Notes under the pieces: generated by a model
Databases searched by the model: none
What the model saw: the letters and a program-made list of their open reading frames with translations, nothing else
Told to the model about the DNA's origin: nothing
Part shown: in pieces, positions 26,755 through 37,298 of the stretch
Layout of the letters: each line of letters starts with the position of its first letter
How positions within the stretch are numbered: position 1 is the first letter of the stretch
Translations under genes and position numbers: made by a program
Source: Alviniconcha marisindica
Taxonomy: Eukaryota; Mollusca; Gastropoda; Provannidae
Assembly: GCA_018857735.1 (NCBI GenBank)
Contig: JABMCL010002254.1
Coordinates: forward strand, 1,732,501-1,796,500
Length of the DNA stretch: 64,000 nucleotides
Reading direction: 5' to 3'

Positions 26755-26994
26755 GTATACGAGAGGACTGACCACGTTCTGTCCCCGGTTATCATCCTTG
26801 TAGGCTATTTTCATTGTTACTGAAGCAAATGCCCTTTCGACCGGCGACAAGTGTGACTTCACACTGACCAAGTTTGGGCCTGTCACTAGACTTCGCACAG
26901 TGGTCGGTTGAGTAGCTGTCTACCTGCTGTGCGTCCAGCGTGCTGTTGGTCTGATGATGCTATGTGTATTAGGAAGTAAAATATAAAATAAATT

Positions 26995-27612
26995 AAAAAA
27001 GATCTCAAACAAGAAGACTGCTAGCGTCATAAAACAAAATCCGAACATATGGTTTAAAAGAACGCTATTTATAAGGACAAAACACAGCATGCGAATTTTC
27101 GGGGTAATCCTCTTCGTTGAGCTACAAAACGACACTTAAACAACGCCTAATCGTGCTTATAATATTTGTTTGTGGTATTGTCGTGTTTATTTGTGTTTGT
27201 AGTATAGCAAGGACTGGCTATTAGATAGGCCCAAATAGACCTAACGCTACTATCCTTGAGTATTAAAGTTTTCGAGTTCGAGTTAAACGGTGAAAAATGA
27301 GACTTGGAACCAGGACACTTACTTGCTTTTGGTTGAGCTATGTTATGTTATACTGGATTGTCACGCCAACATTGTTATACTGGATTGTCACGCCAACGTT
27401 GTTCCAAGCCCTGGACACGGAAACAACGTAGCTCAACCAAAAGCAGATGGTGTCTAAGTTCTAAATCTCATTTATCACCGTTTAGCTGTTGTCTGAGTGT
27501 CGTTTTGTAGCTTGATAAAGGGAATTACTCCGAAAATTCGCATACTGTGTTTTGTCCTAATAAACAGCGTTCTTCTGAACCTTTTCTGTGCTTGGGTGTT
27601 TGGCAGCAGTGG
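26995..27612. mobile_element. Nested foldback element with inverted arms
   Basis: The left arm (about 27054-27140) contains 'gaacgctatttataaggaca' and 'gctacaaaacgacactt'. It is matched in reverse complement by about 27485-27580. A second inverted pair lies inside, 27287-27349 against 27410-27485, sharing 'ttttggttgagcta'. No transposase frame is present, so this is a non-autonomous foldback or MITE-like element. Related arms occur near 50640-50740 and 58908-59090. Confidence 0.75.
27190..27285 (+). repeat. Diverged copy of the (GA)n-linked interspersed element
   Basis: 'tagcaaggactggctattag', 'ataggcccaaatagacct' and 'attaaagttttcgagttcga' align with the reverse complement of the 11690-12318 blocks. 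It sits inside the foldback at 26995-27612. Confidence 0.65.
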
Positions 27613-27925
27613 GAAATGGCCCTAGTCCGGGCCTCCACGGCTTCAGCGTCAGCGAGCGAGAGACAGAGACAGAGAGGGCGGGGAGCGGGATGCAGGAAGG
27701 ATGTGAATGTCACGTGCAGTCCATGTCTGTACCTTTAGTCATAAGAGAGCTGATGTGTCATACGTGTTCGTTGGTGTAAATGTGGGCCGCTGGCCGGGAA
27801 CCGTCGAAGTGCTGACCGGCTAGTAAAGGGAAGAAGCAAACTCCAAGCACTGGTTTACGTTTTGGAGGAAGGTGCCGGAAAGCGACGGTCGGAGTGTGGG
27901 GAAGAAGCAGAACCGCCATCATGTT

Positions 27926-28002
27926 GGCCTGGCTGGCTACCGTGACGTCTCGCCTGGCTGGCTACCATGACGTCTCGCCTGGCTGGCTACCGTGACGTCT
28001 CG
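27926..28002. repeat. 25-bp repeat, 3 copies
   Basis: 'cctggctggctaccgtgacg' plus 'tctcg' is repeated three times, with one C/A variant. Confidence 0.88.
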
Positions 28003-28096
28003 TCATGTCGCCCTGCGTTGTCGGCAGGTCAGCGTTCTGCACGCACCTAGTCTTCGGCTGCCAACGCAGTCTGTTTCTATCTCTTTTTTTCCCTTC

Positions 28097-28188
28097 TTCC
28101 CCCCCCCCCCCCCCCCCCCGCCCGCCCCAACTTAATGTGTTGCTTTTTCTTTTTTCTTTGGCGGGGGGGGGGGGGGGGGGGGGGGGGT
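28097..28188. repeat. Facing poly-C and poly-G tracts
   Basis: A C-rich run (about 28099-28129) is followed after about 35 bases by a long G run (about 28162-28187). They are complementary and could pair or form quadruplexes. Open frames nearby are homopolymer translations. Confidence 0.85.
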
Positions 28189-28324
28189 AGGGGTGTGTAT
28201 GTGGGGGAGTGGGGGTGGTGGTAGAGGGGGGCTTCCCCAGTACCCGAACCTCGCCCCACTCAACACCATTCTACCTTGAAAGCATTTTCCTCTTCACAAA
28301 TCCTTTCTTCACATCCACTGCCCT

Positions 28325-28328
28325 GTGT

Positions 28329-28401
<73 letters not shown>

Positions 28402-28412
28402 CGTGCGTGTGT
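28325..28412. repeat. (GT)n microsatellite
   Basis: A long GT tract changes to GTGC at its right end. A separate poly-C run lies at 28526-28546. Confidence 0.95.
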
Positions 28413-28807
28413 GTGAATCTTTGTTGTCTAAACATGTATGTGTGCAAAAGAATTTGTAAGCGCTTACGGCTGCTACAGGTCAGGAGCACTAAGTGCCCAT
28501 CATTATCATGTTCATTGTCGTTGGACCCCCCCCCCCCCCCCCCCCCGGCGCCTTTTGGCCCAGCATGTGAACATGACGCGTCCCTGTTAATTTACACTGC
28601 AAGTACGACTGGGTAGCGCAGGGGTGGGGGGTGGGGGTGGGGGGGTATTAAAGTGTAGACTTCACACGTGCACCCCGGGAACATTCCCGATGGATCGACA
28701 TCAAAGTGGGCATGTAGACCATTAAGTTAGATCAAAACGCCGAAGTTTGACCGTTTTGCCACAGTATAAAGTTTGACCGTCTTGACACATTTTGCTCCAA
28801 GCATCAT

Positions 28808-28925
28808 CTTCTTCTAACGTTGCTTTACGTCCACCACGGCCATAAGGACGGGGAGCCCAGGACGGCCACCTCCATAGCACACAGCTCCCGTGTCCTCGGA
28901 AGCTCCAAGTCCAAGAACTTTTTCT
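28808..28925 (+). repeat. Solo copy of the ~188-bp 'tttacgtccacgg' repeat family
   Basis: 'gttgctttacgtccac', 'gccataaggacgg' and 'cccaggacggccacctc' match the array at 33425-34190 and, inverted, the copies at 53690-54120. Confidence 0.75.
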
Positions 28926-28967
28926 GCTGTTGTTATATATATATACAGCAGGGGTGACGGGGACACA

Positions 28968-29350
<383 letters not shown>

Positions 29351-29771
29351 AGAGCAAAGGCTAGTTGTATTGGCAACCATACTGCTGTCGGGTCTTGTTA
29401 CTACTGACCAGGTAAGAAGAAAACAAACAAGCGGATAATAAAAAAAAAAAGAGCCTTCCATTCATAATGGTTGGCTGTGGATCCCCCCTCCCCACCCCAC
29501 CCCCTCCCTCCCCACCATAGCATGCAGGGGGGTGTGGGGGTTCGTCACACACAGGGACGGGGAATCCGCTGAGCATGAAGTCAGTCCGGTCACAGCTGAC
29601 CGATTTCCGACTGCAACTTGAAGCCCGTGGTCCCATCTAATCACCGAGTCACCTGTGGCGTCGTGAGTCACGGCAACGCTTGGGATCTTTCTCACACACA
29701 CACACATGTACACACACACACACACACGCCCGACATACACACACACACACACGTACACACACACACACACA

Positions 29772-30452
29772 ACGAGTGCATTTCAACACTCGTCACAGTC
29801 CAGCCGCGCGCCCCAGCCGTGACGTCAGAGGCAGAAGGGGCGGGGCGAGGCGGGCAGGTTGCCAAGGTAGTCTCGTGACGCCGACACACGGGAGACGTGT
29901 CACGGGCACAATGGCGCGCGCTGGCGGAGCTGAATAGCGCGCTTGGCCAGGCGCGGAGTGTATACAGTACGAGCCTCACGCTGCCCACCGCGAGGGCCGG
30001 GCGGCACAGAAAGGGTCGTGCTGGCACAATGCAGACGGCGACAACCGCTCTCCTCGCCGGCCCTGTCCTGACGCCACCACCCAGTTCAGTGAGCTGAGGC
30101 ACGATCGGTCCACACGTATTAGCCCATCTCCGGACTCCTCCCACCCACCCCCTTTTCACCCTCTTCTCCGCAAATCGTCATCCCTCCTGCTTGCTTCGTC
30201 TTGCGGGGCGTGCTTTGCCCGAGACATGCCCCCCCGATGGAAAGACTGACCACCCTTCCCTTCTTTCCGGGACATGGCGAGCTCTGAGCCGGGCCAGCTG
30301 TGACCACACTGGGCCACATTCCACCGCTTGCTACTCTGTCCGAGATCACTCGAGGGCCGTCGCTGTTAGTGTTACCGTAGTCTGCTCGGGTTAGCTTGAG
30401 TTTGTCCAAGTTTCTTGGTGCATTGCTGATGCGTTTAGTCGGTTTTCGCCGT
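29772..30452. other. GC- and CpG-rich spacer without a recognised gene
   Basis: 29800-30060 has many CG dinucleotides, resembling a promoter-like island. No recognisable coding exon was found on either strand. Confidence 0.4.
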
Positions 30453-30490
<38 letters not shown>

Positions 30491-30850
30491 ACACACACTT
30501 GACGCTCCACCACTCTACCGACACAAACACACACACTGGGACACACGTGACTTGGAAATACACACACGTCCATTCTCTCTCTGCTCCGTCCCTTCCTTCG
30601 GCTGTCTAATTATACATTCGAGGCAGAGCTACCTCCCTTTTCCAACTGTACATCCCCCCCCCCCCCCCCCCCCAACACACATGGTGCATTGCCCACATTG
30701 CGAAGTGTGAAACAGTGGTGTCAGCACAGCAGGCTCATTCAGCCTGCCACCATTGCGCTGCGACAGCTCCAAGTCCACCATCACAGTGGCCATCTCGCTC
30801 GCCGGCCCTCAACACGGGGGGGTGGGGGGGGGGGGGGGGGGGGGGGCGGC
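30453..30850. repeat. Poly-C and poly-G tracts
   Basis: Long C runs lie at about 30457-30490 and 30654-30673. A G run interrupted by one T lies at about 30817-30846. Confidence 0.9.
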
Positions 30851-30929
30851 AAGTACGTCAGTCTACACGCACTGTCCACACTCGACTCTTCCACACATAC
30901 TGTCCACACTGAACTTCTCGGAGCACTTA

Positions 30930-31600
30930 CTGGCCAGATTCCTGACTGGACTTCTACATTTACTGGCCAAACTCCTGACTGGACTTCTAGTTCTACATTT
31001 ACTGGCCAGACTCTTGACTGGTCTTCTAGTTCTACATTTACTGTCCAGACTTCTGATTATTGGACTTTTAGTTCTACATTTACTGTCCAGACTGAACTTC
31101 TAGTTCTACATTTACTGTCCAGACTGAACTTCTAGTTCTACATTTACTGTCCAGACTGAACTTCTAGTTCTACATTTACTGTCCAGGCTGAACTTCTAGT
31201 TCTACATTTACTGTCCAGGCTGAACTTCTAGTTCTACATTTACTGTCCCGGACTCGAGAATGGACTTTTGGTGCTACATTTACTGTCCAGACTGAACTTC
31301 TAGTCCTACATTTACTGTCTAGACTTCACACTGAACTTCAGTTTAGTTCTACATTTCAGTACTGTCCAGACTCCACATTGAACTTCTGGTACACTTACTG
31401 TCCAGACCCCAGACTGAACTTCTCAGTGGTACACCTACTGCCCAGACTCCAACGAGACCGAACTTCTAGTACACTTCTTGTCCAGACTCCAACGAGACTG
31501 AACTTCTGGTACACCTACTGCCCAGACTCCAACGAGACTGAACTTCTAGTACACCTCTTGTCCAGACTCCAGGCTGAACTTGTAAGTACACTTACTGTGT
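30930..31600. repeat. 32-bp minisatellite, about 20 degenerate copies
   Basis: The core unit is 'tctagttctacatttactgt' plus 'ccagactgaact'. The right third drifts to 'gtacacttactgcccagact' with 'ccaacgagactgaacttct' units. Confidence 0.88.
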
Positions 31601-32978
31601 GAGTTCAACCTGTACACCGCCTCGAGTAATCCCGGCTACTTTGCGGGTGTACTGTGTAGGCTGTGCTGGACTCGGATGCCTGTGTTTGTCTTTTGGAGCC
31701 AACGAACGGCGGTGAGAGTAACACGGCACTGGCTAGGGGCCGCGACGTGATCTCCGGGCGACTTGCCGGGCCGGCAGCGCGGCCATTCAAACATCGCACG
31801 GTGCCGCCATGTGCAGTCCCCTCACGTCGGCCGCCGGTCGGCCCACGGCTCCCTTCGTGCGCGCACGCTCCACAGATGATAACGCCGCCGGCTGTGTCGC
31901 CTGTCATAATAGGCACCTTTCTCCTTCTTACCGATACAATTTAGAAAGCAAACACATCACAAAATCAGTGCTACATGTTTGGAAAAGGAGAGAGCGTGTG
32001 TGGGTGTGTGGGTGTGGGTTGGGGGGGGGTGGAAGGGTTCAACGTCTTTTCTTTGAAAATAATGCCAGTCGCTTTTTTCTTTTAGGAGGAAGGAATGTGC
32101 GGAACGGGGATGTAACTGAGCAGCTCTTTCGGAGAATTCGTTCTCTTGTAGTCTTATAAAAAATAAAGTTGGATTAAAAAATAATAATCTTAGGTTGACG
32201 GGGGGAAAAGAAAAGAAAGAGTGCATGAGATAAAGCTAAAATAACTGATTGTGTACTTTTCCCCGACAAGCTGTAACTCAGTAAGCGACACAAAAAGCCG
32301 ATGAGAAAGTCCTGGAATGTTTCAACGTGATTCAACAATGAAGTCGGTGCCGTGAGTATATTTCACGACAGTCAAATGTTAAAACTTCGACACACATTGG
32401 CTCTGCGATCTCATGTCTCAGTCTCAACGTTTCCCACTGAAACAAACGCCATGTTCAGTCTTGACCAAAAAACTAAAACGGCCAGGTTAGAAATAACTGT
32501 CATGTTCAGTTGACATACGGCCATTTCAGTCAGAAACAAAGAGACGTGTTCAGTCTTGACACATGCATCACCGTATCAACTCTTAACCGCACAAAGACAG
32601 CGAAAACGTAATTTTACGCTTTAACACTGAAAATTAACATTACTTTTGCGCTTAAAGTTTTTTTTTTTTTTTTTAAATCTTCCTAATAAGATAAGCCCCG
32701 TTTGTGAACTGCACTCACGTTGCCAATCTGCCCGCCAGCAGAACACAAAGAGACTATGACGCCGGGTGATGTCAGCACTGACAGGTCTGCCGTGTAGGCG
32801 ACATCAACTGCTCACCCTCAGTCACGACTCCATCGCCACCACGTGCTCCAACGCCGCAGGAGTGAATCAACTGAAGTGTGCAACGGCGTGTTTCACCGGC
32901 ATCGGCACGGTCCGGATTTCACACCAACAAAGGGGTCGCACGGCGCAGGTCTCGCTGACACCTGCTGTCACAGGTTGC
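31601..32978. other. Unique spacer without a recognised gene
   Basis: GC-rich at 31640-31900, then AT-rich with a T run at 32660-32674. Short 'catgttcagtcttgac' repeats occur at about 32451-32560. I searched it for TALPID3 exons on the minus strand and recognised none. Confidence 0.45.
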
Positions 32979-33077
32979 GGCACGTTTTGTCACCACGGCA
33001 CGTTTTGTCGCCTAGGTGACGAAACGTGCAGCGATGCCTGCACGTTTTGTCGTCAACGAGATGGTGACAAATCGTGC
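32979..33077. repeat. Cluster of palindromic hairpins with 'gcacgttttgtc' arms
   Basis: 32998-33029 is a near-perfect 32-bp palindrome centred on CCTAGG, with only two mismatched pairs (both G-U in RNA). 33040-33077 is a second stem, 'gcacgttttgtc' against 'gacaaatcgtgc'. A third copy of the arm starts at about 32980. Confidence 0.8.
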
Positions 33078-33117
33078 AGCCATCGTACCATTTTAATTTA
33101 GATATCAGCACATGTAA

Positions 33118-33120
<3 letters not shown>

Positions 33121-33181
<61 letters not shown>
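33121..33181. repeat. (GT)n microsatellite
   Basis: An uninterrupted GT tract of about 60 bases. Confidence 0.97.
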
Positions 33182-33185
<4 letters not shown>

Positions 33186-33424
33186 CACGCAGAAATGAAG
33201 GCTTCCCTCTATTGTGAATCCACAGTTATCAACGAATCTCTCTTTTCCTCTTGTAGCAGGTCAGAGTATATAGCCTTACATGCTTCACTTACTGCCGTGA
33301 ATGCTGCCCTTCCAATCTGTCCTTTCCTGGGTCAGTCCACTTCACTTCCAACAAACTAGTGTCAAAGGCAAAGTGACGTGAAAAGTGAACTAGACCTCTA
33401 TTTGTGATGCGATAGCTTGCGTTT

Positions 33425-34190
33425 TATGCCACCCCTGCTGCTGCTGCTGTGTTGCTTAACGTCCTCGTATGTCGGCTGACATATTCGTGACAAGCTGAGA
33501 CCAGTGCGTGAGTATGGTTCAGTATTGCTTTACGTCCACGGAAACCATGAAGCTCGTTAGGACGGAAAGCCCAGGACGGCCACCTCGACTTTCACACAGC
33601 TCCTGAGCTCTGAACCACCTCTGATGATGATGATGATGTAGAGCTTCATGTCCTCGGATGTCGGTTGACATATTAGGGACAAATTGTGACCAATGCCGAA
33701 GCACGGTTCACTGTTGCTTTACGTCCACAGAAACCGTAAGGCTCATTAGGACGGAAAGCCCAGGACGGCCACCTCGACTTTCACACAGCTCCTGAACTCT
33801 CAGCCACCTCTGGTAGGTAGTGTTGCTTAATGTCCTCCGATGTCGGTTGACATATTAGGGACAAGTTGTGACCAATGCCAAAGCATGGTTCAATATAGCT
33901 TTACGTCCACGGAAAACCAGAAGGCTCGTTAGGACGGCCAGCCCAGGACGGCCACCTCGACTCTCACACAGCTCCTGAACTATGAGCCACCTCTGATGAA
34001 GATGATGATGAAGTGATGCTTAATGTCCTCCGATGTCAGTTGACATATTTGGCACAAGTTGTGACCAATGCCGAAGCATGGTTCAATAATTCTTTACGTC
34101 CACGGAAACCAGAAGGCTCGTTAGGACGGACAGCCCAGGACGGCCACCTCGACTCTCAAACAGCTCCTGAACCTGGTACCCACCTCTGCG
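33425..34190 (+). repeat. ~188-bp repeat family, 4 tandem copies
   Basis: Units start near 33448, 33628, 33816 and 34005, with 'tgcttaacgtcctc'. They continue through 'tttacgtccacggaaacc' and 'cccaggacggccacctcgac', and end in a short (GAT)n. Diverged single copies are at 28808-28925 and inverted at 53690-54120. Confidence 0.85.
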
Positions 34191-34224
34191 GCTGTCTGAT
34201 CGTTAAATACCAAGTCTCGGTCAA

Positions 34225-34690
34225 TTGTCACTGCAGCAGCCGGTTACACCATAGCCAGCCGCAGCTGGTTACACCATAACCAGACACAGCTGGTTACACC
34301 ATAGCCAGCCACAGCTGGTTACAGCATAGCCAGCCACAGCTGGTTACACCATAGCCAGACACAGCTGGTTACAGCATAGCTAACCAGACATGGTTACATC
34401 ATTGCTAGCCATAGCAGGTTATACAATAGCCAGACCAAGAAGGTTACACAATAGCTAGCCACAGCTTGTTACACTATAGCCAGCCCCAGCTGGTTACACC
34501 ATGGTTAACCATACGTGGTTACACAATAGCCAGCAGCAGCTGGTTACATCATAGCCAGCCCCAGATGGTTATGCCATGGCTAGCCATAGCTGTTACACAA
34601 TAGCCAGCCCCAGATGGTTACACCATAGCTAGTCACAGCTTGTTACACTGTAGCAAGCCCCAGGCAGTTGGTTACACCATGTCCAGCCCC
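34225..34690. repeat. ~25-bp degenerate minisatellite, about 18 copies
   Basis: The unit is 'cagctggttacaccatagcc' plus 'agcca', with many substitutions and small indels. Confidence 0.88.
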
Positions 34691-34744
34691 AGATGGTACT
34701 GCCCTCTTACAGAAGGGGCTAAGACACTACAGCCGCAGCTAAGG

Positions 34745-35900
34745 CGGTGAACACCACCCACTATTCCCAGTGTTTCTGTGAACACCATCCAGGCTGACAC
34801 CCATTATCCCCAGTGTTGTCTGTGAACAATCACTATCCCCAGTGTTGTCTGTGAACACCCACTATCCTCAGTCTTGTCTGTGAACACCACCAGGGATGAC
34901 ATCCACTATCCCCAGTGTTGTCTGTGAACAATCACTATCCCCAGTCTTGTCTGTGAACACCACCAGGGATGACATCCACTATCCCCAGTGTTGTCTGTGA
35001 ACACCCACTATCCTCAGTCTTGTCTGTGAACACCACCTGGGCTGACATCCACTATCCCCAGTGTTGTCTGTGAACACCATTTGGGCTGACACCCATTATC
35101 CCCAGTGTTATCTGTGAACACTCCCAGGGCTGACATCCACTATCCCCAGTTTTATCTGTGAACACTCCCAGGGCTGACATCCACTATCCCCAGTGTTATC
35201 TGTGAACACCATTTGGGCTGACATCCACTATCCCCAGTGTTATCTGTGAACACTCCCAGGGCTGACATCCACTATCCCCAGTGTTATCTGTGAACACCAT
35301 TTGGGCTGACATCCACTATCCCCAGTGTTATCTGTGAACACTCCCAGGGCTGACATCCACTATCCCCAGTGTTATCTGTGAACACCATTTGGGCTGACAT
35401 CCACTATCCCCAGTGTTATCTGTGAACACCATTTGGGCTGACATCCACTATCCCCAGTGTCGTCTGTGAACACCATTTGGGCTGACATCCACTATCCCCA
35501 GTGTTATCTGTGAACACCATTTGGGCTGACATCCACTATCCCCAGTGTTATCTGTGAACACCATTTGGGCTGACATCCACTATCCCCAGTGTTATCTGTG
35601 AACACCATTTGGGCTGACATCCACTATCCCCAGTGTTATCTGTGAACACCATTTGGGCTGACATCCACTATCCCCAGTGTCGTCTGTGAACACCATTTGG
35701 GCTGACATCCACTATCCCCAGTGTTATCTGTGAACACCATTTGGGCTGACATCCACTATCCCCAGTGTCGTCTGTGAACACTACCAGGGTTGACATCCAC
35801 TATCCCCAGTGTTATCTGTGAACACTCCCAGGGCTGACACCCACTATCCCCAGTGTTATCTGTGAACACCATCTGGGCTGACATCCACTACCCCAAGTGC
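34745..35900. repeat. 44-bp minisatellite, about 26 copies
   Basis: The unit contains 'tccactatccccagtgttat', 'ctgtgaacaccatttggg' and 'ctgaca'. Left-end copies are irregular; the middle alternates 'accatttgg' and 'actcccagg' subtypes in a partly higher-order pattern. 35901-36821 is unique apart from a SINE-core-like stretch at 36360-36420 and a C run at 36490-36508. Confidence 0.94.
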
Positions 35901-36765
35901 TGTCCCTTGCAAATACTCTCCACCTGTGCAAGCACAATCCACAACCCAAAAGTGTAAATGAAAATGTTTAACTCTGCATTAATGTAGATTTATTTATATT
36001 TTTATAAATAGCTCAATATTTCATGTGTCACACTTGCTAATACTGTTTGTGTTGCCAGCTTCATTAAGTCCCTGGTTGTTGCTTGTACAATGATTTTAAA
36101 GCGCAACCACCACCACAGCACACGACTGAAAGTACCAAAATATCAAGAAGCGGCTGGCAGATGGGAAGTAACCCAGCCCTTAGAGGCTTCAAAATTCAAC
36201 TATTGTCTCCCTTGAAATATACAGCCTCCAAACCCCATGTCATTCAGGACTTGAGCGCAAGAAACGAAAACCAAACAAAAACTGGTACAATATTATGTGT
36301 TAGTTGCAGCTACCCACTCCTCTCCCATCACTTCAGCGTTATCCACTCTGACCTGTAGTAGTAGTAATTGGATTTTAATGTCCTGTCAACCACACAGGGT
36401 CACCTCAGGACAGTCACTCAGGTCTTGGGTGAGACACTGACTCAGTGACTGAAGCAATGTCAGTAGTCAGTATACTGATCTGGTTGCTGCCCCCCCCCCC
36501 CCCCCCCCACACACAAACAGAAGCAGGGGGAGGGGGGGAACTCAAGTAATAATAGAACAGAAACAAACAAACAAACAAAGCAAAACAAAAAAGCAGTTAC
36601 TACTCAAAACACACACACACACATGCATCAACTCACAACAGTGAATCAATGAATGAAACCAGTTTTTACAACAACAACAAAAAGAATACAAAAAAACAAA
36701 CTTACACAGGAACACAGAGAGAAACACAAATAGAGACACAAACACAGACTTATACACAGAAAGAC

Positions 36766-36801
<36 letters not shown>

Positions 36802-36821
36802 AAAGGGCCTATGTGACTGAC

Positions 36822-36927
36822 CTGCGTCTGCTGGGCCCGGTGGGCGGTGTGTGTCCGTGCGGGAGGTTGAAGGTGGTGTTTAGCTGCGGCGACGGCTCCG
36901 CTGCCAGAATCTCCTGCAGGAGGCCCC
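36822..36927 (-). CDS. TALPID3: TALPID3 exon 7 (last exon found)
   Basis: Acceptor 'gttgtcgtggtgcag' and donor CGCAG|GTCAGT, 106 nt, leaves phase 2. It encodes '[19 protein letters not shown]', matching the vertebrate 'RLLEQILNNNDSL' region. A CA microsatellite begins about 22 bases beyond the donor. The open phase demands at least one more exon. Confidence 0.82.
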
Positions 36928-37227
36928 CTGCACCACGACAACATTCTGTTCACACTCCATGGCAACAACTTCTCGTGACTACTCTTAAAAATTCAACTTT
37001 GTGCAACTCCTATGAATTCACAAAACCAAACCATAGCTACACTTATGTGCTGATACTTTCAACTTCCATTCTCCCTTGGAATGGACAGAATTGCTTGAGG
37101 TCTTTGTCATATATATGCTAAACCATCTATCTGGAACACACTCCCTTGTGGAATCAGGTCATCCAACGCCCTCTCATCCTTCAAATCATCTCTAGAAGCA
37201 AGAACACCTCTTCAAACTGCCCAACTG

Positions 37228-37298
<71 letters not shown>

